Source: Desulfarculus baarsii DSM 2075 (GTDB lineage Bacteria; Desulfobacterota; Desulfarculia; Desulfarculales; Desulfarculaceae). Taken from it: a stretch of 64,000 nucleotides of DNA. The stretch spans positions 2,259,501 to 2,323,500 of the forward strand of contig NC_014365.1 in the NCBI RefSeq assembly GCF_000143965.1, read 5' to 3'. The notes below the pieces were generated by a model that was given only the letters and a program-made list of their open reading frames with translations, had not been told where the DNA came from and searched no databases. Shown in pieces: positions 23,879 to 35,254 of the stretch. Every line of letters starts with the position of its first letter. Position 1 is the first letter of the stretch. The translations under genes were made by a program, and so were the position numbers.

Positions 23879-25965
23879 TCAGCGAGCGATGGTGCCGGCC
23901 GGGGCCGGCGTCAAGGGCAGCTCGCGGATGGGAGGCTGGCCCTCCGGTTCGCCAGGCGGCGTGTAGGGCTGAAGCTGGGGCCTGGGCTGGCTGTCGAGTT
24001 GTCCGTCAACCGATTCGGGCTCCTCGTCGGCGCTGGGCTTGGGATAGGACGGCGGACCGACGCTCTGACCGGCCTGGGCCAGGGGCACGAAACGCTCGCG
24101 CGAGATGGTGAACAGCTCCAGCGCCTTGACGAAACGGCCGTCGGACCCCACGCTGATCTGGCCGCAGACGCCTTCCACCGCGCTGGCCTGGGACAATTGC
24201 CGGCAAAACTCGGCCCTGGTGCGCGGCGCCTCGGGGCCGTCCATGATCCGCCGCAGCATGATCGCCGCGTCATAACCGTGGGCGTCGAGCAGGTTGGGTT
24301 TGCGGCCCATGTTGCGCGAAAACGCCTCGACAAACTCACGCACCATGGGCCGCGGGTCGTCGGGATTGAAGGGCACGGGGAAAATGCAGCCTTCCAGATA
24401 GCGGCCGGCGGTCTTTAGCACCACCGGGTCGTGCCACAGGCTCGAGCCCAGCAGGTCGATGCCGATGACGTCGTGATAAGCCAACTGGGGGGCGATCATG
24501 CCCAGCCTGGCTCCGCCGTCGGGGATGAACAAGGCCTCGAAGTCGATGACCGGCGCGGGAGAATCAGGATCGCCTGGGCGGTAATTGCCCGGCGGCAAAG
24601 CGGCCAATTGTTTGATCTGCGGCGAAAAATCGGGCAGATTCTGGTCGTAGAAGATCTTGCGCACCACGCTGCCGTCGCGCTGGATCACGCTTTTTTCCAT
24701 CAGCTCGGCAAAGCCCTGGCCGTAGGGGCTTTTGGGGGCCAAAATGGCTATCAGGCGCTTGTGACGCTTGCCCATGACCTCGTCCAAAACCACATCGACC
24801 TGCTCTTGGGGCGTGAAAAAGTTCTGAAACACGCACGGCGCGGCCTGGGAGACGCCCTCCAGCCGGCTGAGGGTGATCAACGGCACGCCGTGTTGGGCCG
24901 CCTGCCGGGCCGCGGCCAGGGATGTGGCCGCGCGCATGGGCCCGATGATGGCCATGACCCGGCGTTGCACGGCCAGGGTGTCCACGGCCTGGGCCGCGGA
25001 GCGAGGGTCGCCCTTGCTGTCTTCGATGTAGAGCGTGGGGCCGCGGCCGTCGGCGCGGAACAGGCCCAGGCCCAGTTCGATAGCCGCCAGGACCTGCGAA
25101 GCCGTGGCCGCGTATGGCCCGCTCAGCGGCAGAATCACGCCCACCGCGCGCGGGTCGACCAGCCTGGCCTGGGCCAGGGCCGCCGCCAAGTCGCGTTGTT
25201 GGTCTTCGAAGGCGTTGGCCTGGGGGTCCAACCGCAGGCGCTCGATGGTCTGTCCGGCCTGATCGAGCAGGCCCTCGCGCAGTTGGGCCCTGGCCAAACC
25301 GAGCACCAAGGCCGCCCGCATCTGGGGCGTGGCGGCTTTTTGCTCCATCAGGGCCACGGATTCGCTGCGGACCTGGCCGGCCAAATCGGCCAGGCGGGCC
25401 ATGTGCTCGGGCGTGGTAAGGCCGTATTGTTCGGCCCAGCGCAGGTACGAAGCCGCCGCCTCCTCGTGGCGGCCCAGCTTTTCCAGGGCCGCGCAGAGGT
25501 CTTCCAGGGCCTGTTTGGCCTGAAGCCCGTCCAGGGGCGCGGGCGGCTTGAACAAAAGCGCGCGCAGGCGGCCGGCGGCTTTGTCGTTTTGGCCGGCCTT
25601 CCGCTCCAGGTCGCCGTGCAGGATCTGGGCCCGGACCTGTTCGGCCGGCGCGAGCGCCGCAAGCTTGAGGCCGTTCAAAGTCCGCAGGGCCGGGCCGTCC
25701 TGACCGTCGGCCGCCTGGGCCCGGGCCAGCCAGAAGATGGCCGACTGCCGCGCGCCATCGTCGCTGGCGCCGTCGGCCGCGGCGCGAAAGGCGTCGGCCG
25801 CGGCCTGATATTGGCCGTTGGCCATGCGCTCGTGGCCCAGCTTGAACAGGGCTCGCACCTCGGTTTTGGCGTCGAGGGGCGGCGTGGCGGGCTCGGGGCC
25901 CGTGGTGGCGCAGCCGGCACAGGCCAGGGCCAGGGCCAGGGCCAAGGCGTTTATCCAACGAGGCA

Positions 25966-25966
<1 letters not shown>
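23879..25966 (-). CDS. LpoA-like lipoprotein (TPR plus periplasmic binding-protein domain)
   Basis: A 695-residue lipoprotein (ALACAGC lipobox near residue 18). Residues ~35-250 are TPR-like helical repeats (GHERMANGQYQAAADAFRAA), ~260-620 a type I periplasmic binding-protein fold (VGVILPLSGPYAATASQVLAAIELG), and the last ~60 residues a Pro-rich tail. This is the architecture of LpoA-type penicillin-binding protein activators, though a transporter-sensing role is also possible given the Liv genes downstream. The ATG overlaps the dnaK stop by one base. Confidence 0.75.
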
Positions 25967-27858
<1,892 letters not shown>

Positions 27859-27920
27859 CTAGCCGGAAGCCTCCATCGATCCGGCCGGGGCGCGCGCCGC
27901 CGGGCCGGACGGGCGGTCAA

Positions 27921-28514
27921 TCAATCCGAAGCCGCCTCGTCCTCCGCGGGTGCGGGGGCCTTGGCCACCACCACCATGGCCGGCCGCAGCAGCCGCCCCT
28001 GGAACAGATAACCCTTCTGGAATTGGCTGAGCACGGCGCCCTCTTCCACGTCGGGGTTCTCCTGCTGCATCATGGCCTCGTGGAGTTGGGGGTCGAAGGG
28101 CTGGCCCAGGGCGTCGATGGCCTCCAGGCCATGGCGCTCCAGGGTTTTGCGCAACTCGCCAAGAACCATCTCCACGCCCTTTTGCAGGGTTTGCTTGTCG
28201 GCCTCGCCGGCGGCGCCCAGGGCCCGCTCCAGGTTGTCCAGAACCGGCAGCAGGTCGCCGGCCATGGCCTCGTTGGCCCGCTTGAGGAACTCGGCTTTTT
28301 CGCGCTCGCCGCGTTTTTTGTAATTGTCGAACTCGGCGGCCAGGCGCATGAAGCGGTCTTCCAACTCGGCGCGCTGGGCCTGGCACTGTTCCAGGTCGCT
28401 CATCGGCTCGTCGACGACCTCTTGGGCCGGACCGTCGACCTGGCCGGTCGCCTTGGCCGCCTCGCGCTGTTCGTCCGGCTTGTTTTTTATATTCATGCGT
28501 TCGCTCTTGCTCAC
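27921..28514 (-). CDS. grpE: Nucleotide exchange factor GrpE
   Basis: A 197-residue DnaK cofactor. A long N-terminal coiled coil (CQAQRAELEDRFMRLAAEFDNYKKRGEREKAEF) leads into the beta-domain (LHEAMMQQENPDVEEGAVLSQFQKGYLFQGRLLRPAMVVVAK). The GTG at 28514 is the chosen start, since GGAGG lies 9 bases upstream; an ATG six codons on is the alternative. It lies between hrcA and dnaK on the same strand. Confidence 0.94.
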   Translation of the reverse strand: MSKSERMNIKNKPDEQREAAKATGQVDGPAQEVVDEPMSDLEQCQAQRAELEDRFMRLAAEFDNYKKRGEREKAEFLKRANEAMAGDLLPVLDNLERALGAAGEADKQTLQKGVEMVLGELRKTLERHGLEAIDALGQPFDPQLHEAMMQQENPDVEEGAVLSQFQKGYLFQGRLLRPAMVVVAKAPAPAEDEAASD

Positions 28515-28548
28515 TGCCGTTAACCTCCGTTACCCCGGCTGACCGACT

Positions 28549-29592
<1,044 letters not shown>

Positions 29593-29610
29593 AAGCAGTT
29601 GCCCCTCACT

Positions 29611-29630
29611 AGCCCCCGCCGGCGGAGGCT
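29611..29630. promoter_or_regulatory. Inverted repeat upstream of hrcA
   Basis: AGCCCCCGCC (29611-29620) and GGCGGAGGCT (29621-29630) form a 20-bp palindrome with one mismatched pair and no spacer, 19-38 bp before the hrcA start. It does not match the CIRCE consensus. It may be a divergent heat-shock operator or a hairpin ending the gene upstream; no T-run follows it. Confidence 0.4.
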
Positions 29631-29660
29631 GGGAGAATCTATCAACCCCCGGCTGTCATG

Positions 29661-30509
29661 TCAAGCGGAGCGCTCCGACAGCAGCCAGCTAGCCAGCGCC
29701 ACCGCCGTCCGCGCGGCCTGGCCGTCGGCCTTGATGGCCAATAGCGTTTCCTCCAGGCCACGGCCCGAGGCCATGCGTCCGGCCTCGTTGCCGCGCAGCA
29801 GGCTCAGCACCGCCCGGCTCATGGCCCGGCCCAGGGCGGCCATGTCCTTGTCCGGGTCGTTTTGCAACTCCAGGGCCAGGGGCGCGGCCACGCGCAGCAG
29901 CCGACCCTCGACCATGCCGTAGACCATGCGCGCCAAGGCCGGCGCCAACTGGCGGGTGGCCAGGGCGATGGCCTCGTCGTCCTCGCCCTGGGGCTTTTGC
30001 AGCAGGCCGTCGGCCCCGGCCATGGACATGGCCACGCCGTCGGCGTAGAGGGCCTTGCGACTGTAACCCAGGGCCGCGGCCCAGGGATAGGCCTCGCGCG
30101 CGGCGGCCAGGTTGTCCAAGCCATAATGGCGGCCCTGGCCCATCATGCCAGCCGCTCGCCGAAAGGCCATCTGCACGCGGTCCACATAGGCGTAGACCCG
30201 GCGCAGCAGCAAATTGGCCTCGGCCGAAGTGGGCTTTTCCACCCCGGCGTAGAGCCGCTCCACGCCGGGCTGCTTGCCCAGCATCTTGACCATCTCTTGG
30301 GGCGTGGGCAGTTGGGGTTTGAAATCCGAGTCGCCGCCCAGGATATCCAGCAAAAAGCACACCGGAACCCGCGAGCCGATGGCCTCGGCCGCCTCGGCGA
30401 AGGTCCGCGCGCAGACGAACTCGGCCCGGCCAAAGGCCGGCGCGGCGTTTTCCACGAAGTTATCCAGCTCGAACTGGGCGTCATCCACGAAACAGAACAG
30501 GGCTTTCAT
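29661..30509 (-). CDS. Unknown protein with receiver-like N-terminus
   Basis: A 282-residue cytoplasmic protein. The first ~70 residues (ALFCFVDDAQFELDNF, FVCARTFAEAAEAIGSRVPVCFLLDILGG) resemble a CheY-type receiver, with acidic residues at the end of strand 1 and an Asp in the LLDIL position of the phospho-acceptor. The remaining ~200 residues are helical, Ala/Leu/Arg-rich, and match no family I recognise. The ATG at 30509 was chosen for its GGGGGA site; an ATG two codons earlier exists. It stands 68 bp upstream of hrcA and could be co-transcribed with it. A phosphorylation role is inference only. Confidence 0.6.
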   Translation of the reverse strand: MKALFCFVDDAQFELDNFVENAAPAFGRAEFVCARTFAEAAEAIGSRVPVCFLLDILGGDSDFKPQLPTPQEMVKMLGKQPGVERLYAGVEKPTSAEANLLLRRVYAYVDRVQMAFRRAAGMMGQGRHYGLDNLAAAREAYPWAAALGYSRKALYADGVAMSMAGADGLLQKPQGEDDEAIALATRQLAPALARMVYGMVEGRLLRVAAPLALELQNDPDKDMAALGRAMSRAVLSLLRGNEAGRMASGRGLEETLLAIKADGQAARTAVALASWLLSERSA

Positions 30510-30515
30510 CGACAT

Positions 30516-30684
30516 CCCCCGACAGGCGGCAAGGCTTCATCATTTATTAATACCACAAACCATCGCCGCCGCGAGGCCGCGGCTCGAACTTGACCGCCGC
30601 CGCCGGCGGTGCTATTGCTTGTAGCGGACTAATCATCCCCCGATAAAGGGGGTTTACCCAAACCGCCCGCGATGGAGTGGCAAA
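30516..30684. other. Divergent gap with a small hairpin
   Basis: This 169-bp gap separates divergent genes. CCCCC (30637-30641) and GGGGG (30648-30652) form a small hairpin with loop GATAAA, followed by TTT, just before the CGGC gene. It could be a leader hairpin of that gene. No coding potential was seen. Confidence 0.35.
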
Positions 30685-31032
30685 ATGAAAAACGTGATGA
30701 TCATCGGTTGTGGTTCTTACATGGACAGCGGCTATGGTTGCCCCGGCGAGTGGCGCTGTCTCAAGGCCGCGGCCATGGGCGAGGGCAAATTCGACGAGCC
30801 GGTCAAGGTGGTGGCCTTGGTCAAATGCCAGTGTCCGGGCCGGTCGATGGTGCCCAACCTGGGCATGGCCATGAAGCTTTCCGAAACACGGCCCGACGCG
30901 GTCTACCTCAGTTCGTGCATGGTCGGGGCCAAACCGGCCTGCCCCCACAGCACCGTCGAGGAAAAGATCGCCTTTATCCAGGAAAAAACCGGCCTGCCCG
31001 TGGTCATCGCCGGCACCCACGACTATCACTAA
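30685..31032 (+). CDS. CGGC domain protein, putative metal-binding
   Basis: A 115-residue protein resembling the CGGC domain family (PF08821): MIIGCGSYMDSGYGCPGEWRCLKA at the start, CQCPGR in the middle, LSSCMVGAKPACPH and a C-terminal PVVIAGTHDYH. Eight cysteines in 115 residues, conserved in position with the family as far as I recall, suggest metal or redox chemistry, but the family motif itself is altered (CQCPG). GGAG lies 8 bases before the ATG. It is followed by a long hairpin and a radical SAM gene on the same strand. Confidence 0.65.
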   Translation: MKNVMIIGCGSYMDSGYGCPGEWRCLKAAAMGEGKFDEPVKVVALVKCQCPGRSMVPNLGMAMKLSETRPDAVYLSSCMVGAKPACPHSTVEEKIAFIQEKTGLPVVIAGTHDYH

Positions 31033-31046
31033 CACTTTAACAGCCC

Positions 31047-31090
31047 GGGGGAAACCCTTTCCGGCCCCGCGCCGCGAAAGAGTTTCCCCC
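31047..31090 (+). terminator. Long hairpin after the CGGC gene
   Basis: GGGGGAAACCCTTTC (31047-31061) pairs with GAAAGAGTTTCCCCC (31076-31090) with one mismatch and a 14-base loop, starting 14 bp after the stop. There is no T-run on the plus strand, so it may end transcription weakly or protect the upstream mRNA. Confidence 0.5.
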
Positions 31091-31181
31091 GCCACCGCCC
31101 CGCGCCCCTGGCTTGCGCCGGGCCATTTTGGCCCTTATATTTCAACAACGCGCGAATCATCACGAAAGCGGGGATAGAACC

Positions 31182-32075
31182 ATGACCCTTCCCGAGCCTC
31201 AAGGCTTCGATTACGTCGGCAACTGCATCCGGCCGCCCAGCGAGGCCAATTCGATCCTGATCCAGGCCACCCTGGGTTGCAGCCACAACAAATGCGCCTT
31301 TTGCGGCACCTATTACGACAAGCGCTTTGGCATCAAAGACCGCCAAACCCTGGAGCAAGACCTGCGCTTCGCCCAGAAGCACTGTCGCCGCCAAGACCGC
31401 GTCTTTGTCATGGACGGCGACGCGCTGATCATGCCCATGGCCCACTGGGAGTGGCTCTTGGGCCAGATCCGCGAAAAACTGCCCTGGGTGCGGCGGGTGG
31501 GCAGCTACGCCAACAGCAAGAGCATCGCCATGAAAAGCGATGACGACCTGCGCCGCCTGCGCGAGCTGGGCCTTGGCATCTTGTATTACGGCGTGGAAAG
31601 CGGCCACCCCGACGTGCTGCGCGACATCAAAAAAGGGGCCGACCCCGAAAAGCTCATCACCCAGGGCCGGCGGGCCAAGGCGGCTGGCATGAAGGTTTCG
31701 GTGACGGTGCTGTTGGGCGTGGGCGGGGCCGAACGCAGCCAAGAGCACGCCAGGGCCACCGGCCAGTTGCTCACGGCCATGGACCCGGATTACGTCGGCG
31801 CGCTGACGCTGATGCTCATCCCCGGCACGCCCATGGGCGACGCCCACGCGGCCGGCCAGTTCAAGCTGCCCGACGCCAAGGGCATGCTCATGGAGCTGCG
31901 CGAGATGCTGGCCAACACCGACCTGAGCGACGGCCTGTTTTTCGCCAACCACGCCAGCAATTATCTGCCGATCAAAGCCTATCTGCCGGCCGACAAGCAA
32001 AAGGCCCTGGAGTTGATCGACGGCGCGCTGTCCGGCCGGGTCGGCCTCAAGCCCGAGTGGATGCGCGCCCTTTAG
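31182..32075 (+). CDS. Radical SAM protein
   Basis: A 297-residue radical SAM enzyme. The cluster motif is CSHNKCAFC, spaced CX4CX2C as in a group of Elp3/HemN-like proteins of anaerobes, followed by GTYYDKRF. Later motifs YYGVESGHPDVL (the GE motif region) and LLGVGGAERS bind SAM. No auxiliary cluster or B12 domain is seen. Substrate unknown. The ATG at 32182-equivalent position 31182 has GGGGA upstream, and a good terminator follows the stop. Confidence 0.82.
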   Translation: MTLPEPQGFDYVGNCIRPPSEANSILIQATLGCSHNKCAFCGTYYDKRFGIKDRQTLEQDLRFAQKHCRRQDRVFVMDGDALIMPMAHWEWLLGQIREKLPWVRRVGSYANSKSIAMKSDDDLRRLRELGLGILYYGVESGHPDVLRDIKKGADPEKLITQGRRAKAAGMKVSVTVLLGVGGAERSQEHARATGQLLTAMDPDYVGALTLMLIPGTPMGDAHAAGQFKLPDAKGMLMELREMLANTDLSDGLFFANHASNYLPIKAYLPADKQKALELIDGALSGRVGLKPEWMRAL

Positions 32076-32098
32076 CGGCGCTTTGCGTTGGCGCTGAA

Positions 32099-32147
32099 AC
32101 GCGCGGTTTGGCGGCGTCGGAGCGCTGGCCGGGCCGCGCGTTTTTTT
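32099..32147 (+). terminator. Intrinsic terminator of the radical SAM gene
   Basis: ACGCGCGG (32099-32106) pairs with CCGCGCGT (32134-32141), followed directly by a run of seven T. The 27-base loop contains further short stems. Confidence 0.7.
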
Positions 32148-32163
32148 GGGGCGCGGCGCCTGG

Positions 32164-33561
32164 TCAGCGACGCATTTTGTTGCGCACGGCCAAGCCAAAA
32201 AGGCCGGCCTGGACCAGGAGGAGCGTCTGGTAGATCCGCAGCCACAGCGTGTAGAGATAGCAGCCGGTTGCGTCGTGGTTGATGCTGGCCGAGATGTATT
32301 CCTTTGGCGTGGAAAAGGCGGCGTTCAGCCAGGCCAATGTTTGCACGTTTGGCAGGGGGTCGCGCGGCAGAGTTTTCATGATGACGTCAAGGCATTCATG
32401 GGCCAGCCACGGCAGAAGCGCCAAAACAACCAGCCAAAGGCCGGCCCGCGACGGGCTTTCGCCATAGCCGCTGACTAATTTGTATAGCCACAGGCCAAGG
32501 GCGAACCACGGACGCTTGTTTTGCTTGGCGTCCAGGCGTTGCATTTCCTTTTCGGCGTAGTGCCAATCCGAGGCCAAGGGCTCGTCGGCCCCGTCGCGGG
32601 CGACTTTCTTCAGCCGGCGGAACAGGTCGGCCAAGCGGCCGGGCTCGGGGGGCTTGTTTAACTCGGAGAAACGATCAGCGCCAAATACGTTGAAGAGCGG
32701 AAAATAGCCCTGCCCTTGAACGGAGCGAGAATCGTAGACAACCTTGCGGCCTTTGCTCTCCGGCCATATGCAGTCGATGAAGCGCATGGACTCGATGGGC
32801 GCGCGCAGCAGTGAAAGCCGTGAAATATCGGCGCGTTCGAATTCGATATGCTTGTCTATGATGCAGTCATCAAAGCGGCATGATAGGATTTTTATGTCGC
32901 GAAACAAGACAGGGCCACAAAAATGTGTATGGTCACATGACATATCAAGTTGATCAGCAGCATAAAAAACAACTAGCTGATGAAATTTGGAATTTGTAAA
33001 GTCTAAATGCCCATTGAATATTGCGTGGCCAAAGTCACATATATTACAAAAAATTGTTTCTAAAAAATCTATTCTGCCACAGAATTCTGTCTGACTAAAT
33101 TCGCAAAAACTGCTAAATATCGCACACATGAAACTAGATGATTCTGATATTATTGACAGTCCAAAGTCAACATATCCTTTGAATTCTGCATAAGCGAAAT
33201 TTACATACCCATCAAACCTCACATCATAAAATTCTGATATACCTCCAAATGTTACAGAATCAAAAGACACTGCATTGCAAAACAATGCTTGACTAAATGT
33301 TATGTTCGGCAGCGGATTGTCTTTATCATATGCGCTAAAACTAATATATCCCGGAAATATCGCGCCGCGCAAATCACATTCTTCCCCATCCTTCTTGCAT
33401 TTATCTATTCTCTCAAAGACCTTCTTGTTAAACGCCTCCACGTCTTGCTTTTCCGGGCACTCGGCCGGCGCATGAAAGATGCAATACTCCTCGCCTTCGT
33501 ATTCAACCGTCGGCTCGGCCGCGCACCAGTTGTCATATTCTTCAGCCTTGCAGCAGGGCAT
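32164..33561 (-). CDS. Pentapeptide-like membrane protein of atypical composition
   Basis: A 465-residue protein. The N-terminal ~45 residues have several Cys (MPCCKAEEYDNWC, EEYCIFHAPAEC). Residues ~70-250 show Phe every five residues or so (FDSVTFGGISEFYDVRFDGYVNFAYAEF), the pattern of degenerate pentapeptide repeats forming a right-handed beta-helix. The C-terminal third has two to three membrane segments (AGLWLVVLALLPWLAHECL, LLVQAGLFGLAV) after LYKLVSGYGESPSRA, a layout shared with pentapeptide proteins that resemble ion channels. The middle of the gene is clearly AT-rich against its neighbours and keeps rare codons, which suggests transfer. Ribosome site GGGGGGAAA. Confidence 0.65.
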   Translation of the reverse strand: MPCCKAEEYDNWCAAEPTVEYEGEEYCIFHAPAECPEKQDVEAFNKKVFERIDKCKKDGEECDLRGAIFPGYISFSAYDKDNPLPNITFSQALFCNAVSFDSVTFGGISEFYDVRFDGYVNFAYAEFKGYVDFGLSIISESSSFMCAIFSSFCEFSQTEFCGRIDFLETIFCNICDFGHAIFNGHLDFTNSKFHQLVVFYAADQLDMSCDHTHFCGPVLFRDIKILSCRFDDCIIDKHIEFERADISRLSLLRAPIESMRFIDCIWPESKGRKVVYDSRSVQGQGYFPLFNVFGADRFSELNKPPEPGRLADLFRRLKKVARDGADEPLASDWHYAEKEMQRLDAKQNKRPWFALGLWLYKLVSGYGESPSRAGLWLVVLALLPWLAHECLDVIMKTLPRDPLPNVQTLAWLNAAFSTPKEYISASINHDATGCYLYTLWLRIYQTLLLVQAGLFGLAVRNKMRR

Positions 33562-33598
33562 GCTTTCCCCCCAAAAAAACACGGGCCGCGAAAAAGGC

Positions 33599-33637
33599 CG
33601 GGCCCACGCCGGTTTACACCGACATGGGCCCGTTTTG
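33599..33637 (-). terminator. Terminator of the RRM protein gene
   Basis: CGGGCCCA (33599-33606) pairs with TGGGCCCG (33625-33632), with an inner CGGT/ACCG stem. In the minus direction the stem is followed by GCCTTTTT; TTTT also follows on the plus strand. Confidence 0.6.
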
Positions 33638-33677
33638 CCTCAACTTGCTGCTTTAATACCGCCTCGGCGGCGCTTGG

Positions 33678-33947
33678 CTACCAGCGCCGGGGGGGGCGGG
33701 ACTCGCGGGGCCGGGCCTCATTGACCTTCAAAGCCCTGCCGTCCAGATCGGCGCCGTTCAGCGCGCGAATGGCGTTTTCCGCGGCATCGCTGTCCATTTC
33801 CACAAAACCAAATCCGCGCGACCGCCCGGTCTCCTGGTCCGTGATCACCTTAACCGACTGCACGGCGCCGTACTGCTCGAAAAGGTTGCGGACGGAGTCC
33901 TCGGTGGAGTGGAAGGACAGGTTGCCAACGTAAATGCTCTTTCCCAT
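33678..33947 (-). CDS. RRM-type RNA-binding protein
   Basis: An 89-residue single RNA recognition motif protein. RNP2 is IYVGNLSF and RNP1 is RGFGFVEM, both intact, with an Arg/Pro-rich tail (RPRESRPPRRW). Bacterial proteins of this type bind single-stranded RNA and are often cold-induced. AGGAG lies 11 bases before the ATG. The leader from the predicted promoter is about 150 bases, typical of cold-shock genes. Confidence 0.92.
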   Translation of the reverse strand: MGKSIYVGNLSFHSTEDSVRNLFEQYGAVQSVKVITDQETGRSRGFGFVEMDSDAAENAIRALNGADLDGRALKVNEARPRESRPPRRW

Positions 33948-33980
33948 GTTTCAAGACTCTCCTTACAAGAATACACTTCG

Positions 33981-34132
33981 CCCCTCACCTCTGGCGAGGG
34001 GACGCTCACTAGCCAATGAGCCTTGCTTTTTAGCTGATTGTGGCGCGCGATGCGTCGCCTTGGTCAAGCGGTCGACTGAGGCTGATTGGTCGAATATCCG
34101 TAAACTATTATCCAAAAAAACCAACTTGTCAA
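33981..34132 (-). promoter_or_regulatory. Promoter and structured leader of the RRM gene
   Basis: On the minus strand, TTGACA (34127-34132) and AATAGT (34104-34109) are spaced 17 bp, a perfect -35 with a fair -10. The resulting leader of about 150 bases contains the hairpin CCCCTC/GAGGGG (33981-33986 and 33996-34001). Long structured leaders of this kind control translation of cold-shock proteins by temperature. Confidence 0.5.
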
Positions 34133-34404
34133 CAGGTGCTCGCGGTTTCCTCGCGCCGGACCGCATTTTTCGCCCTCGTCAGCCGCCTGACGAAAGCCCG
34201 GCAAAACCGCACCTCTACGGGAACTAATATAACACCTTGCGGCATCCTCGGATAAATTATTTTTCATCCGCGTCATTTTTTTCTTGCGCCGCGCCGGCCG
34301 GCCCGGCCCACGCGTTTTGCCCTGGCGCGGCGGCCGCCGCTTGTTGCATAGTAAACAATGTTATCACGGGCCGCGACAACCAACACGCCAGCGGAGGAAG
34401 ACCA
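34133..34404. other. Gap upstream of the DinB-like gene
   Basis: AT-rich at 34220-34280 and again near 34350-34375, GC-rich between. No clear promoter hexamers at correct spacing and no tRNA or small gene were found. The only firm signal is GGAGGAAG directly before the DinB-like start. Confidence 0.35.
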
Positions 34405-35187
34405 ATGAAAGCCATCTGCGCGGACCTGCGCGACGAATACGAAGCCCTCGATTTCATTGTCGAAGGCCTGGACGCCAACGGCTGGCGCACGCTCACGCCG
34501 TTTCTGGGCTGGGACATCCACTACGAAATCGCCCACATCGCCTACTTTGACGGCACGGCCCGCCTGGCCGCCACCATGCCCGACGACTTTAACAAACATG
34601 TCCAAGAGCTGTTTGCAAATCTTGATAAATGGGATGAGATATTCGGCCAAGTGCGCGATATGCCCGATCAAGATCTGCTGCAATACTGGCGCGAACAGCG
34701 CAACGCCCTGATCGCCGCCCTGGAGCCCATGGGCCCCAAGGACCGCCTGCCCTGGTATGGCCCGCCCATGAGCGCCCGCTCCTTCGCCGCCGCGCGCATC
34801 ATGGAGACCTGGGCCCACGGCCAGGACGTGGCCGACGCCCTGCGCGTGCGGCGGCAAGCCACCCCGCGCCTGCGCCACATCGCCCACCTGGGCGTGACCA
34901 CCTACGGCTGGAGCTTCGCCGTCAAGGGCCTGGCCAAGCCGGAGGCGCAAATCCGCGTCGAGCTGAGCGGCCCCGAAGGCGACCTGTGGGCCTGGGGGCC
35001 CGAGGACGCCGCGCAGAGCATCGTCGGCCCGGCCGAGGATTTCTGTTTGGTGGTCACCCAGCGCCGCAACGTGGCCGACACCGCCCTGCAACCGGTGGGC
35101 GAGGCCGCCACGCAGTGGATGCAGGTGGCCCAGTGTTTCGCCGGCCCGCCGGCCCACGGCCCCAAGCCCGGCGAACGCGCCTGGTGA
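34405..35187 (+). CDS. DinB-fold metal-binding protein (TIGR03084-like)
   Basis: A 260-residue protein of the DinB / mycothiol-dependent maleylpyruvate isomerase fold. WDIHYEIAHIAYFD and ETWAHGQDVADALR supply the His residues of the metal site. The C-terminal ~90 residues (GWSFAVKGLAKPEAQIRVELSGPEG, then DFCLVVTQRRN) fit the second domain of the TIGR03084 family. The biological role is unknown; relatives act in thiol-dependent isomerisation or detoxification. The ATG has GGAGGAAG at ideal distance. It stands alone and ends in a shared terminator. Confidence 0.75.
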   Translation: MKAICADLRDEYEALDFIVEGLDANGWRTLTPFLGWDIHYEIAHIAYFDGTARLAATMPDDFNKHVQELFANLDKWDEIFGQVRDMPDQDLLQYWREQRNALIAALEPMGPKDRLPWYGPPMSARSFAAARIMETWAHGQDVADALRVRRQATPRLRHIAHLGVTTYGWSFAVKGLAKPEAQIRVELSGPEGDLWAWGPEDAAQSIVGPAEDFCLVVTQRRNVADTALQPVGEAATQWMQVAQCFAGPPAHGPKPGERAW

Positions 35188-35205
35188 AAGCCGCCCCATG
35201 AACGC

Positions 35206-35236
35206 AAAAAGGCCCGGCGCGCATGGCCGGGCCGTT
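35206..35236. terminator. Bidirectional terminator
   Basis: GGCCCGGC (35211-35218) pairs with GCCGGGCC (35226-35233), flanked by AAAAA on the left and GTTTC on the right. It can end both the DinB-like gene (plus) and the small helical protein gene (minus, T-run of five). Confidence 0.75.
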
Positions 35237-35254
35237 TCATCGCGGCGCGATGGG

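Noticed and set aside
29593-29660. CIRCE element ahead of hrcA
   Set aside because: The half-sites TTAGCACTC and GAGTGCTAA are absent; the palindrome there is a different sequence.
32164-33561. Transposon or integron cargo boundary around the AT-rich gene
   Set aside because: No transposase, terminal inverted repeats, target-site duplication or integrase gene was seen on either side; only composition suggests transfer.
33948-34404. tRNA or small RNA gene in the gap around the RRM gene
   Set aside because: No cloverleaf with a T-loop GTTCRA motif and CCA-end was found on either strand; only the promoter and leader hairpin could be supported.
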